Made by a program: the position numbers and the translations under genes. 11,021 bases of DNA from an uncultured Bacteroidales bacterium (lineage in GTDB: Bacteria; Bacteroidota; Bacteroidia; Bacteroidales; Paludibacteraceae): assembly GCA_903912795.1 (NCBI GenBank), contig CAIWIS010000165.1, positions 1 to 11,021 on the forward strand, written 5' to 3'. Each line of letters opens with the position of its first letter. Positions within the stretch are counted from its first letter, which is position 1. Positions 1 to 9,200 of this stretch are shown piece after piece. A model generated the notes under the pieces. That model saw only the letters and a program-made list of their open reading frames with translations, made no database searches and was not told the DNA's origin.

Positions 1-1806
1 ATGGGAAGAAATATGTCGCATTTCTCTTCAGTGGTAAATGGCCCTGTAGAAAAGGTGACATGGTACGATGCCTTGCTTTACTGCAATAAACGCAGTCAAA
101 GAGATGGATTGGAACCAGTCTATTCATATCAATCAGCGCAGTTTGCAAAGTCAGGATATTGCAAAGCACTGAATGGCCTCAAAATTAATTATCAGAAAAA
201 TGGATACAGACTGCCTACAGAAGCGGAGTGGGAATATGCTTGCAAAGCAGGATCGACTACCGATTATTACTGGGGAAATGATACAACTTCTATTGATAAA
301 TATGCATGGTTGGGCTTCAATAGCGTTAAAACAACCCATGCCGTTGCAACCAAATTGCCTAATGCCTTTGGATTGTACGATATGAATGGCAATGTATGGG
401 AATGGAACAACGACTTACATGGCCCAATGGTTGCCGGTCCAGTAGTAAATCCTACTGGAACTACTATCGCAAAAGCAGATTCAAGTAGATGTAATCGTGG
501 CGGTGGATGGTATAGTGCAAAAACAACTTTGCGCACCTGCGTTCGCGACCTTAATCCCGGAGCGCCCAATATACCTTTCTACGATGTTGGTTTTCGTGTT
601 GTACTTCCTGCTAGAAATGTACCTAATTCCAATACCGCAACAATACAGCCACTTGAGCCATTAAAAAGACGCTTGATTATGGGTGTGCCTGACGGAGCGC
701 AGGGATGGGAAAAATTCAATCAGGAAATAGCTGGATACTTTGTATTAGACATTGACGATGAATTTAAGTTTTTGGAATATGTTGAGATTCCAACTATAGC
801 AAAAAGGATAAAATCAAAAACTACTTTTAATGATGGAACCTGGAGACTGAGAGGGTTTAACGGTAATCTTTTTCATAAATCTGTTTTCTATGCAGGAAAC
901 TCTTTTTACGGACGATTTGATTTGGAAAAAAAACAAGTTGTATATGACGTGGAATTGAAACCTGATGATTGGGGATACGACCGAACTGCTTCCAACCAAA
1001 GTACGGGTAAAATAATTGTCTCTTCAGGATGGTGGCCCAAAGATTCTACCTATGGCTTAGCCGTAATTGACCCACAGGATGGCAAACGTATCAAAAATAT
1101 TAAAACGGGACAGCTTAACCACAATACAGCAGTTGGTGGATCGGGTAAATACTATTACAGTTTCTTCAACTCGATATTCAGACAGTTCGATATGGAAACA
1201 GACAAAGAGGTGCGTAAAATCGTAATCGACACTTTTGGATTGCACGTTTCACCTTTCACTATTGACAGTAAAGATAAATATGCCTACATCTGCGATTTCA
1301 GAAATATTGGATTTTTCCAGGTGGATCTTCAATCGGGCAAAGTAGTACGCCATGTTCAAGTTACTCCTAACATAAATTTCAGATCCCATGGAATCGCACT
1401 TACCCCAGATGAAAAGGAAATCTGGCTCGTAGATCAGAATGATGTTGGCAATGACCCACGTCCATCAAGTCTTTTTGTTTTTGATAATACCGTGGCGCCT
1501 CAGAAAGAAATAGCTAGAATCCCTCTCGGTGCAACTGGTCATGGTTGGGTAAATTTCACCCGTGACGGAAAATATGCTATTTGCCATTCTGAAGATATTA
1601 TCGACACCAAAACAAAAAAGATTGTTTTTAAAATGAAAGATCATCGTGGTTATCCAATTCGTCTGACTAAATTCTTTGAATCATGGTGGCGAGGCGATAA
1701 ATTGGTCTGGATTGGTTCTGAGTTTGGTCTTGGATTAAAAGGAATTCCTTATCCCGATGCCAGCGGTAAGGCAGTAAATTCTTCAGTCAGAAAAATAACA
1801 AACTGA
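1..1806 (+). CDS. SUMF1/FGE-like domain fused to beta-propeller (5'-truncated)
   Basis: The reading frame is open from the first base. The opening residues (N-x-S-x-F, then PVEKVTWYDALLYCN) match the middle of an FGE-sulfatase/SUMF1 domain, so the true start and probably a signal peptide lie upstream of the window. Residues about 1-203 carry the family landmarks: RLPTEAEWEYA, a GLYDMNGNVWEW block, RGGGW at 166-170 and DVGFRVVLP at 195-203. Authentic formylglycine-generating enzymes use a Cys pair shortly after the RGGS-like motif. Here that stretch reads W-Y-S, with a single Cys at 180, so FGE catalysis is unlikely and a binding or structural role is more plausible (inference). Residues about 204-601 look like a YVTN/WD-like beta-propeller, with blade-like repeats near 422-454, 468-505 and 520-545 (DxKDKYAYICD, TPDEKEIWLVD, TRDGKYAICHS). 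The next gene follows after 19 bp. The domain calls are fairly secure; the function is unknown. Confidence 0.8.
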   Translation: MGRNMSHFSSVVNGPVEKVTWYDALLYCNKRSQRDGLEPVYSYQSAQFAKSGYCKALNGLKINYQKNGYRLPTEAEWEYACKAGSTTDYYWGNDTTSIDKYAWLGFNSVKTTHAVATKLPNAFGLYDMNGNVWEWNNDLHGPMVAGPVVNPTGTTIAKADSSRCNRGGGWYSAKTTLRTCVRDLNPGAPNIPFYDVGFRVVLPARNVPNSNTATIQPLEPLKRRLIMGVPDGAQGWEKFNQEIAGYFVLDIDDEFKFLEYVEIPTIAKRIKSKTTFNDGTWRLRGFNGNLFHKSVFYAGNSFYGRFDLEKKQVVYDVELKPDDWGYDRTASNQSTGKIIVSSGWWPKDSTYGLAVIDPQDGKRIKNIKTGQLNHNTAVGGSGKYYYSFFNSIFRQFDMETDKEVRKIVIDTFGLHVSPFTIDSKDKYAYICDFRNIGFFQVDLQSGKVVRHVQVTPNINFRSHGIALTPDEKEIWLVDQNDVGNDPRPSSLFVFDNTVAPQKEIARIPLGATGHGWVNFTRDGKYAICHSEDIIDTKTKKIVFKMKDHRGYPIRLTKFFESWWRGDKLVWIGSEFGLGLKGIPYPDASGKAVNSSVRKITN

Positions 1807-1825
1807 ATTTCATATAGAAAAATCA

Positions 1826-3136
1826 ATGAAAAATCTCATATATCTTTTTTTTATTTTCTGTACATTAACAGCACATTCGCAGTCAAAGACAAAGACTATT
1901 TCCACAGAAACAAAACCTATGTTTCCCACTTACAAGGGCATGGTCATGTGTGGTTACCAGGGTTGGTTCCGTGCTGAAGGTGACGATGCGCATAGGGGTT
2001 GGTCGAGCTATGGTGTTGGAAATAAATTTGATATAGAACAGCCAGCAGTCGATTCGTGGCCGGATGTGTCGGAATATGAAAAGACCTATGAAACAGATTT
2101 TCTAAATCTTGACGGAAGTAAGGCCAAGGTTTTCAGTTCGCTCGACGAAAGCACAGTGAATCTGCATTTTAAATGGATGAAACAGTATGGAATTGATGGC
2201 GTATTTATGCAACGCTTTTACTTTACCATTAAAAATGAAGCTAGGAGAAAAGAGCAAGATCTTATTTTATCAAATGCATTTAAAGCTTCACAAAAATACG
2301 ATAGGGCAATTGCGGTAATGTACGATCTTTCTGGACTTAAACCAGGTGAAGATGATTGTCAGCGAGTTATCGATGATTGGAAGCATTTAGTTGACGACCT
2401 TAAGATTAAGAATTTTGGAAACAAACAAACCTATCTCTTCCACCGCTCCAAACCATTGGTAACCATTTGGGGTGTTGGATTTCCTGACAGAAATTACAAT
2501 ATCAGAAATATTAAATTGGCAGAATTAATCGATTTCTTGAAGAATGATCGTGTCTACGGAGGTTGTTCAGTAATGCTTGGTGTACCTACCTATTTTCGCG
2601 AACTGAATAAAGATTGTAATCCTGATCCCTATTTGCATAAACTTATAAAATCGGCCGATATTGTTTTACCATGGATGGTTCAGCGCTTTACTCCGTTAGT
2701 TCAAGATCCTGTAACCCATATCAGAGACCATGTAAAAGCCGACATTCAATGGTGCAAAAAACAAGGTGTCGACTATGTGCCCATTGCGTATCCCGGGTTT
2801 AGTTGGAAAAATATGGCTAAAACAAAACCTTTATTGGCCAGATACAGTGAATATGGAGCAATCCCACGCATGGGAGGACAATTTTTCTGGGATCAAATGG
2901 CAGCCATGATTGATGCAGGAGCAGAAATGTTATATATCGCTATGTTCGATGAGATAAACGAAGGAACAGCTATTTTTAAAGTATCCAATACTCCACCAAG
3001 CAGTGAAAAATATCATTTTATTGACAACGATGGAAAACCATCTGACCATTATCTATTTCTAACTGGTGAGGGAACAAAAATGTTACGAAAAGAGATTCCT
3101 TTAACTTACGACATACCGAAAAGAGTAAACAAATAA
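1826..3136 (+). CDS. Exported GH99/GH71-like putative glycoside hydrolase
   Basis: This 436-residue protein starts with a signal peptide (MKN plus a hydrophobic core, probable cut after A-H-S at about residue 18). It shows the pattern of the uncharacterised GH99/GH71-like group often annotated 'xylosidase/arabinosidase' in Bacteroidota: YKGMVMCGYQGWF at 36-48, then a (beta/alpha)8-type domain filling the rest. The segment MFDEINEG at 373-380 sits where GH99 enzymes carry their W-x-E-x-x-E-G-type catalytic motif. E376 and E379 are therefore the best catalytic candidates (inference by motif position). GH99 members are endo-alpha-mannosidases/mannanases, but this subgroup has no substrate I can assign. 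There is no T9SS tail and no clear lipobox, so a periplasmic or freely secreted location is likely. It lies 19 bp after the propeller gene and is probably co-transcribed. The start is the ATG that gives the signal peptide. Confidence 0.85.
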   Translation: MKNLIYLFFIFCTLTAHSQSKTKTISTETKPMFPTYKGMVMCGYQGWFRAEGDDAHRGWSSYGVGNKFDIEQPAVDSWPDVSEYEKTYETDFLNLDGSKAKVFSSLDESTVNLHFKWMKQYGIDGVFMQRFYFTIKNEARRKEQDLILSNAFKASQKYDRAIAVMYDLSGLKPGEDDCQRVIDDWKHLVDDLKIKNFGNKQTYLFHRSKPLVTIWGVGFPDRNYNIRNIKLAELIDFLKNDRVYGGCSVMLGVPTYFRELNKDCNPDPYLHKLIKSADIVLPWMVQRFTPLVQDPVTHIRDHVKADIQWCKKQGVDYVPIAYPGFSWKNMAKTKPLLARYSEYGAIPRMGGQFFWDQMAAMIDAGAEMLYIAMFDEINEGTAIFKVSNTPPSSEKYHFIDNDGKPSDHYLFLTGEGTKMLRKEIPLTYDIPKRVNK

Positions 3137-3148
3137 ATCAGATTAATA

Positions 3149-3156
3149 TATCTTTG
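3149..3156 (+). promoter_or_regulatory. Possible Bacteroidota -7 promoter element
   Basis: TATCTTTG matches the Bacteroidota -7 consensus TAnnTTTG exactly. It lies in the 103-bp gap before the beta-helix gene, the longest gap in the window, and would leave a leader of roughly 75-80 nt. I see no TTTG or TTG at the expected distance upstream for a -33 element, so this is a weak candidate. Confidence 0.3.
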
Positions 3157-3239
3157 TCGTTAGAAAATTCAGTTTGCAAAATTGACAAATAGTTAATAAT
3201 GCTGCTGACAAGTTTTTTAATACTTTTAAAAAATAATTT

Positions 3240-6200
3240 ATGAAAAGGACATGGTCAATAATTTTGCATATTGCATTTATATCGTTTGGTATTGTGCAAG
3301 CGCAAGAATCAACATTGGTGTATCCAGGCGTGGATGGGAAGTTAGTATATGTTCCACACGCTAATAATGCTGAATCGAATAATGTCAATGTTATACCCGA
3401 CTTCTCGAATGTTGGCTATATGGATGGAACAATGGGTATCCCTGTGGGAGATGTCCCCGTGAAAATCACCTTAAATCCAACTGCCTCAGGCGAAGATAGA
3501 ACCCGCATTCAGGAAGCTATTGATTTTGTTTGTAATATGCCCCCTGATGCTAATGGATTTAGAGGTGCAGTTTTACTCAAAAAAGGTACATACAGATTAA
3601 ATGATGGAAAAATTTCGGTACTCACAGATGGTTACGGATTTGCACTGCGAATTTGGACAAGTGGTGTGGTTTTGCGTGGCGAAGGTCAGGGTGCAGATGG
3701 AACAATTCTCTATTCCGATTTCGCTCAAAACCATACCATGATAACCCTTGAGCCACCAACACAATCTACCTCTGAGAGTAATATGACCCGCATTACAGAT
3801 GCTTATGTTGGTACAGGTGCTAAGACTTTTACTGTAGCCGATGCAAGTGCTTATGCAATTGGCGATTTGATTTTTGTAAGATTTACACCAAATGATGCCT
3901 GGTTTTCCGACCTCAAAGTAACTACCGGTGGCTACATAAATAATCCACTTGATTATTGGACGGTGGCTGGTGAAAAAGAAGCTTACAATATTGGGTTTAA
4001 ACGTAAAATTACAGCAAAAGTTGGTAATACTGTGACCCTCGACTGCCCGGTTGTTCAACCTATGCAAACTAAATATGGTGGTGGTCAAATTACAAAATAT
4101 ACTACTGCCGGACGATTGAGCAAATGCGGTATCGAAGACATTCGCATAGTAGGTATTCAGGATGGAGGCGATCCTACGGTCTCAGGGAATGGAAATCGTT
4201 TACGGGTGGGAATCAGACCTCGATATATTGACAACAGTTGGGTTCATGGAGTTACGGTTACTCGTACTTCCGAAGCGGCAGTAATGACCTGGAGTGCTAT
4301 GAATTTGACGGTAGAAGAAGGTGCCTACATCGACCCGAGAGGCACCATTTCTGGCGGATGGCGTTATGGATTTTGCCTCGATGCAGGTTCAACCCGTGTT
4401 CTTTTTCAGCGTTGTTATTCCGATTATGGACGACATGATTTTGTAACGCATGCCCGCATTCCCGGACCGAATGTTTTTGTAGATTGCGTCAGTCAACATG
4501 GATTAAACGTTTTAGGGCCTCATCACCGCTGGGCTGTCGGAACATTGTTCGACAATATAAAAGCTGGTTCGTCTATGGAAATTACTGAATATGCTATTGG
4601 TACTGCAGGACATGCTTGGTGTGGAGCCCAAACGGTTGGTTGGAATCTTGAATGTTCATCGTATGTATGCGATGCAGCTATGGGTGCTCAGAATTATTTA
4701 ATTGGTAGTATAGGCGCTGAGAATCATGGTGCTGTTAGTCACGATGCTCATCCGGATTATATTTTTAGGGGATATTGGGAAAAATCAGGCACTGATGGTA
4801 TTCATGTAAATACCCGTAGTTTGTTCTTAAAACAATTGGAAGACAGACTTGGTGTTGACGCTGTGGCAAATATCACCATACCAGAACAACGTACCGGGAG
4901 TATTTACAACCTACTAGGAGCTTGGGCTGGAAATGGCAAACTTGTATCGAGCAATATTGAGGTTACTTCTGTAGCTGTGTTGCCCACCTCTTTAAACATC
5001 AATATTGGAACATCGCAACAACTTTCAGCTACTATATCACCGGCAAATGCCAGCAATAAAAAGATAAACTGGAGTTCAAGCAATGAAACTGTAGCAACCG
5101 TAAATTCAGATGGTTTAGTTACTGCTGTTTCCATTGGAAATGCCACCATTACAGCTACCACAGAAGATGGTGCTAAAGTTGCAACTGCGGGTGTTACAAC
5201 TTTTGAACAAGTATTGGTAACCGGAATCTCTGTTTCCCCATCAACTTCTACTTTATCTATAGGCAATACACAGCAGCTAACAGCTTCCGTTTTACCTTCG
5301 AATGCATCCAACAAATCAATAACCTGGGCTTCGAGTAATTCAAATGTTGTTTCTGTAAATTTATTGGGAGTAATTACTGCTGTTTCGGCCGGAACTACCA
5401 CAGTAACAGCAACTACAGTTGACGGAGGAAAAACTTTTGCAGTTGAAATAACCGTACTTTCTCGTCCGGTAACAAAAGTAATCTCAAATTGTGACACTAA
5501 TACAGGTTGGACATCCTCTAATACACTAAGTGTTTATTCAACAGATAAGAAGGAAGGTGCTGCCAGTTTACAATCAGTAGGTTTGAAAACTGACGAATTT
5601 AAACGTATTTTTACTACTCCAATTAATTTGGGTGTAAATATTGCTACTGATAAACTCCAGTTCTGGTATTATGTTTCCGATGTTTCCCTATTTACTTCGA
5701 GTAATCAGGTGGAGTTGGGAAGTGGTGGTGCAGCAGATTTAAATGAATATAACTGGAATATCGGGACATTGGTGAATGGGTGGAATTTAGTTACTTTGCC
5801 TTTTAGCAGTGCCGGCATATCTGGTGGCACACCCGATTTAACCGCCATTAATTGGATGCGCATTTACCATGCCAAAACAGCATCTGTAACCACTAGAATT
5901 GATCAGATTATTGTTGTTGATGGTTCAACTGGTATAAATGATGTAACTGTATCAAATGTTCGTATCTTTCCAAACCCATTAAATCAAGACTTCATGACAA
6001 TAAAAGTTGATGAAAATGGAAATTGGGATAATACTGAAGTTGTCATTACCAATCTTCAGGGACAAATAGTTTATAAGAACTTTATTGGTAATAATAAAAC
6101 TCTTAAATTGAATACATCGGGATTGTTGAAAAGTTCAATCTACTTTGTTTCGATAAAATCCGGAAAATCAATTGTTACAAAAAAAATTGTTGTAAAATAA
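3240..6200 (+). CDS. T9SS-secreted right-handed beta-helix protein with BIG2 and CBM-like domains
   Basis: This is a 986-residue secreted protein. Residues 1-21 are a signal peptide ending V-Q-A before Q22. Residues about 23-570 form a pectate-lyase-superfamily (right-handed beta-helix) domain: RTRIQEAIDFV at 87-97 and GAVLLKKGTYRL at 109-120 are the usual capping and first-coil signature, followed by GVVLRGEG at 142-149. A conserved PGPNVFVDC block and GPHHRW at 426-431 recur, to my knowledge, in a family of uncharacterised bacterial beta-helix proteins. Two BIG2 Ig-like domains follow (about 575-657 and 660-742). A jelly-roll, carbohydrate-binding-like region spans about 743-900, and a T9SS type A sorting domain occupies 904-986 (VRIFPNP, LQGQIVYK). 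It is probably a polysaccharide lyase, hydrolase or epimerase working outside the cell, but no catalytic residues can be assigned. Its N-terminus resembles that of the gene starting at 10735. Confidence 0.88.
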   Translation: MKRTWSIILHIAFISFGIVQAQESTLVYPGVDGKLVYVPHANNAESNNVNVIPDFSNVGYMDGTMGIPVGDVPVKITLNPTASGEDRTRIQEAIDFVCNMPPDANGFRGAVLLKKGTYRLNDGKISVLTDGYGFALRIWTSGVVLRGEGQGADGTILYSDFAQNHTMITLEPPTQSTSESNMTRITDAYVGTGAKTFTVADASAYAIGDLIFVRFTPNDAWFSDLKVTTGGYINNPLDYWTVAGEKEAYNIGFKRKITAKVGNTVTLDCPVVQPMQTKYGGGQITKYTTAGRLSKCGIEDIRIVGIQDGGDPTVSGNGNRLRVGIRPRYIDNSWVHGVTVTRTSEAAVMTWSAMNLTVEEGAYIDPRGTISGGWRYGFCLDAGSTRVLFQRCYSDYGRHDFVTHARIPGPNVFVDCVSQHGLNVLGPHHRWAVGTLFDNIKAGSSMEITEYAIGTAGHAWCGAQTVGWNLECSSYVCDAAMGAQNYLIGSIGAENHGAVSHDAHPDYIFRGYWEKSGTDGIHVNTRSLFLKQLEDRLGVDAVANITIPEQRTGSIYNLLGAWAGNGKLVSSNIEVTSVAVLPTSLNINIGTSQQLSATISPANASNKKINWSSSNETVATVNSDGLVTAVSIGNATITATTEDGAKVATAGVTTFEQVLVTGISVSPSTSTLSIGNTQQLTASVLPSNASNKSITWASSNSNVVSVNLLGVITAVSAGTTTVTATTVDGGKTFAVEITVLSRPVTKVISNCDTNTGWTSSNTLSVYSTDKKEGAASLQSVGLKTDEFKRIFTTPINLGVNIATDKLQFWYYVSDVSLFTSSNQVELGSGGAADLNEYNWNIGTLVNGWNLVTLPFSSAGISGGTPDLTAINWMRIYHAKTASVTTRIDQIIVVDGSTGINDVTVSNVRIFPNPLNQDFMTIKVDENGNWDNTEVVITNLQGQIVYKNFIGNNKTLKLNTSGLLKSSIYFVSIKSGKSIVTKKIVVK
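4962..5466 (+). repeat. Two tandem BIG2 Ig-like domain repeats within the beta-helix gene
   Basis: The two copies meet near position 5211. Each runs V-x-x-(V/I)-x-V-x-P, then QQL(S/T)A, P-x-NASNK, W(S/A)SSN, a V-x-V or A-T-V step, (V/I)TAVS, and T-x-T-A-T-x-(D)G. They are recognisable at the DNA level too, for example around the shared 'ttactgctgtttc'. BIG2 domains are usually spacers or adhesive modules linking a catalytic domain to its anchor or binding domain. Confidence 0.85.
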
Positions 6201-6229
6201 TGAGATAGAATAATGAGATAGAATAATGA
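6196..6229 (+). repeat. 13-bp tandem repeat at the gene 3/gene 4 junction
   Basis: The unit ATGAGATAGAATA occurs at 6200-6212 and 6213-6225, with partial copies on both sides (AATA at 6196-6199 and ATGA at 6226-6229). The first unit overlaps the stop codon TAA (6198-6200) of the upstream gene as TAATG. The third ATG, at 6226, is the start of the next gene. Each complete unit therefore reads ATG-AGA-TAG, a two-codon mini-ORF. Confidence 0.9.
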
Positions 6230-9200
6230 ATAAGATACTAAATAAAATATCGAATTATCAGAAAACTGGTCTGCTATCAGCATTAATAATTTGCATGGCT
6301 ATGGTCACGTATAATGTTGATGCTCAATGGAACATTAAACTAAATCCTCCCAATGGCAATCGTATACCTCAAATACTAGGTGCCAGTTCAGACCTTGATG
6401 TTTCATTAAACACGTCGATGGATTATTTCCGTTGGTTTGGAATTACCGACTTTCGCTTTTGGTTTCGTCAGTCGATAACTCCATTGAGTAATAAAATAAG
6501 CATTACAGATGCTGCCACTTTCACCACTGCAAAAGCATCTATTCGTGCCAATCCACTGCGCCAGGGTACTCCAAATGACCAGTATATCGATTGGAAAACC
6601 TTTCAAATGGAGCTAAGTAAAATTGATGGCGACTCAGTGCTTACCAAACTTAAACGTCAGGGAATAAGAGCACTTATGGTAAATACATCCGATACAGGGA
6701 ATGATCCTTTATCACTTTGGAGCGATAAATTTACCTATTGGCGTATGTGGTACTCGTTCGTGTTTTATTTTGCAACAAAATACGATGTTGAACTCTACGA
6801 ATTTAAGAATGAACCCGATCGGATTATAAACTTTACGCAATGGCAATCGCACTGGATTATAGCGGCCGACGCTATGCGTGCTGCCATGGAGGATGTCAAT
6901 GCTAATGCAGGAAAAAATCTGAAATTATACATTTGTGGTCCTGTTACGGCCGGTGAAATGTGGAGTTCCTGGGGTAGTCAGTCGTGGACTTCAATACAAA
7001 CCGATATTTATGGCAATAAAAACAATGCCCTAATGAATTTTGGTATGTACGATTATCACCACTATAGTACCAGCCTGTCTGGCATACAAAGTGCTATCAC
7101 CAATATACGAACCAAAATGGCAAGTGCAACACCTTCATCGGCAATGCCTATTGTTATAACTGAAATTAACAGCACCTACGGTTCCGATTTCGATTCAAAA
7201 CAACTGGATACTGAGGATCTTAGTTACGGAATTGGAACTTCGCGGGCATTAACAGCAACGGCTACGCTTGGTTCAACAAACGGACTTAAAAACGAGGGAG
7301 GGTTTTACTTTTTCAAAATTGGAGAATCGAGCAATGATGTAGCGGGCTATGGCATTATAAATTCAGATGTTTATATGTCGGGAAGCGATAACAAAAGTTT
7401 TGGAGGAATAACCCGTGGAGGTGCGTGTTTTCAACTTTATTCCAACCATTTTAAAGGTTCAAAACCTATGCTCGAATTGAGTACAACAGCCGGAAGCAGC
7501 TCTAACCGCACAGCTGTGGCTGCTTGGGACGAAGCAAAACGTGCTTACTACATCTATTTGTCGAATGCTAATGGGTCGTCGGCCACGACTACTCTCGATT
7601 TGAGCTCATTGGACGTACAAGCCGGAGCAATCGCCACAGTAGCGCGTGTCGATTTATCAAATACCGGACAAATAACCGAAATACTAAATGTAAGCACTTC
7701 AAAAACGATAACCTTTAATACCTCTAACTACAGCACTTTGTTGGTGTGGGTAAACCAGAGTGTAAGTCAACCTACTCAACTACTGCCAACTAACGACACT
7801 TATCTGGTAATTACTGAAAAAGGAGTGAATCGTGGTAGCGAATCGACACTGAAAATATCGCAACATCATGCAACAGCCGGAGAACGCCGTCTGGGATTTT
7901 TGCAGTTTGACCTTCGCAATCTTGTCAAAACCAATCGTTACCTGCTGAAACTTCCCGGTCATAACATAGGAACAGACCCCAATTCACGAACTATTTTCCA
8001 TGTTTATGGAACTGATGAAACCAATTGGACAGAGTCGACATTAACTTGGGAATCGGCTCCAGGTGTTGGAAAATACTATACAAGTCCAACTACTATGGCA
8101 CCAACAACCGGCGAAGGAGCTATTGTAGATATTGAAGACAATTACAAAGGATTTACTTCCGGAGCAGGAACCGGATTGGGCCTTTACGGGAAATTTTTAG
8201 GTCCGATTTCTTATACTTCCGCCAATTGGACCACAGGCTATGTTGATGTTACGGACTATGTAAATTCATTGATACAAGTAGGTAAAACAGGGGCGACATT
8301 TATATTGGCAAGTATTGTACGGTACGATGTAAACAAGTACAACAACGCATACTATACTGCTGGAGTTTATGACTATAGCGGAAAAATTACCGAAATAGGC
8401 TCAAAAGAAAACACAACAGCCGACAACAGGGCTGGTCTGCTATCGATTCCTACCGGAGTAAACTGGGTAAATGTATCAACTGTTTCAATTACTACCTCAA
8501 AAACTACGATTAGCACTGGTTACAGTCAGCAACTTACTGCAGACGTTTTGCCCGGATATGCCACGAACACAAATATCTGCTGGACTAGTTCTAATCCTGC
8601 AGTAGCTACTGTAAACGAAACTGGATTAGTAACTGCCGTTTCCGAAGGAACAACGACAGTTACTGCCACCTCAGTTGATGGGGCTAAAACCGCTTCGGTA
8701 CAAATCACTGTTCAAAGCATACCTGTAAGTTCAGTATCTGTTAGTCCGGCAACGGGTAATATATATGTTGGTGTTTCGTTGCCTCTGAAAGTAACTATTT
8801 TACCGGAAAATGCTACCAATCTGAATGTAAACTGGTCGACTGCTAATGCTGCCATAGCTACAGTAAATTCCGAAGGTGTGGTTACTGGCGTAGCTGCCGG
8901 AACTACAGCCATTACGGCTACTTCGGTAGATGGAGCAAAAACCGGCAGTATGATAATAACGGTAAAAAGTGCCGATGAATTGAATAAACGGACTTTTAAT
9001 CCAATAGAAGATGCCGATGTCTACTCAGGTAACTCAACCGCGAATTACGGAACTCTTACCTATTTCCGAACCAAACAAGGAGCAACTGTAAAACGCAAAT
9101 CGTACGTAAAATTTGATGTTAGTACGCTTGATTTCACGAAGATTTCGAATGCTAAAATCCGTCTTTATTGTAGTGGTATGGAGGGAGGAGCCTATTTTGT

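Noticed and set aside
1..3. ATG at the first base as the real start of the first gene
   Set aside because: The encoded sequence begins in the middle of the SUMF1 domain; the usual first part of the domain and a signal peptide are missing, so the gene is truncated by the window edge.
3213..3233. Inverted repeat TTTTTTAA/TTAAAAAA before the beta-helix gene as a terminator
   Set aside because: The stem is made only of A-T pairs, has no G-C core, and ends just before the start codon; it is more likely chance in AT-rich DNA.
4962..5466. Repeated DNA as a possible CRISPR array
   Set aside because: The repeats are long, divergent and in frame, and encode BIG2 protein domains; there are no short identical repeats with unique spacers.
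4904..5497. 197-codon open frame on the minus strand
   Set aside because: It lies opposite the BIG2 repeats, has low-complexity V/A/T-rich composition and no start context or homology I recognise; it is a shadow of the + strand gene.
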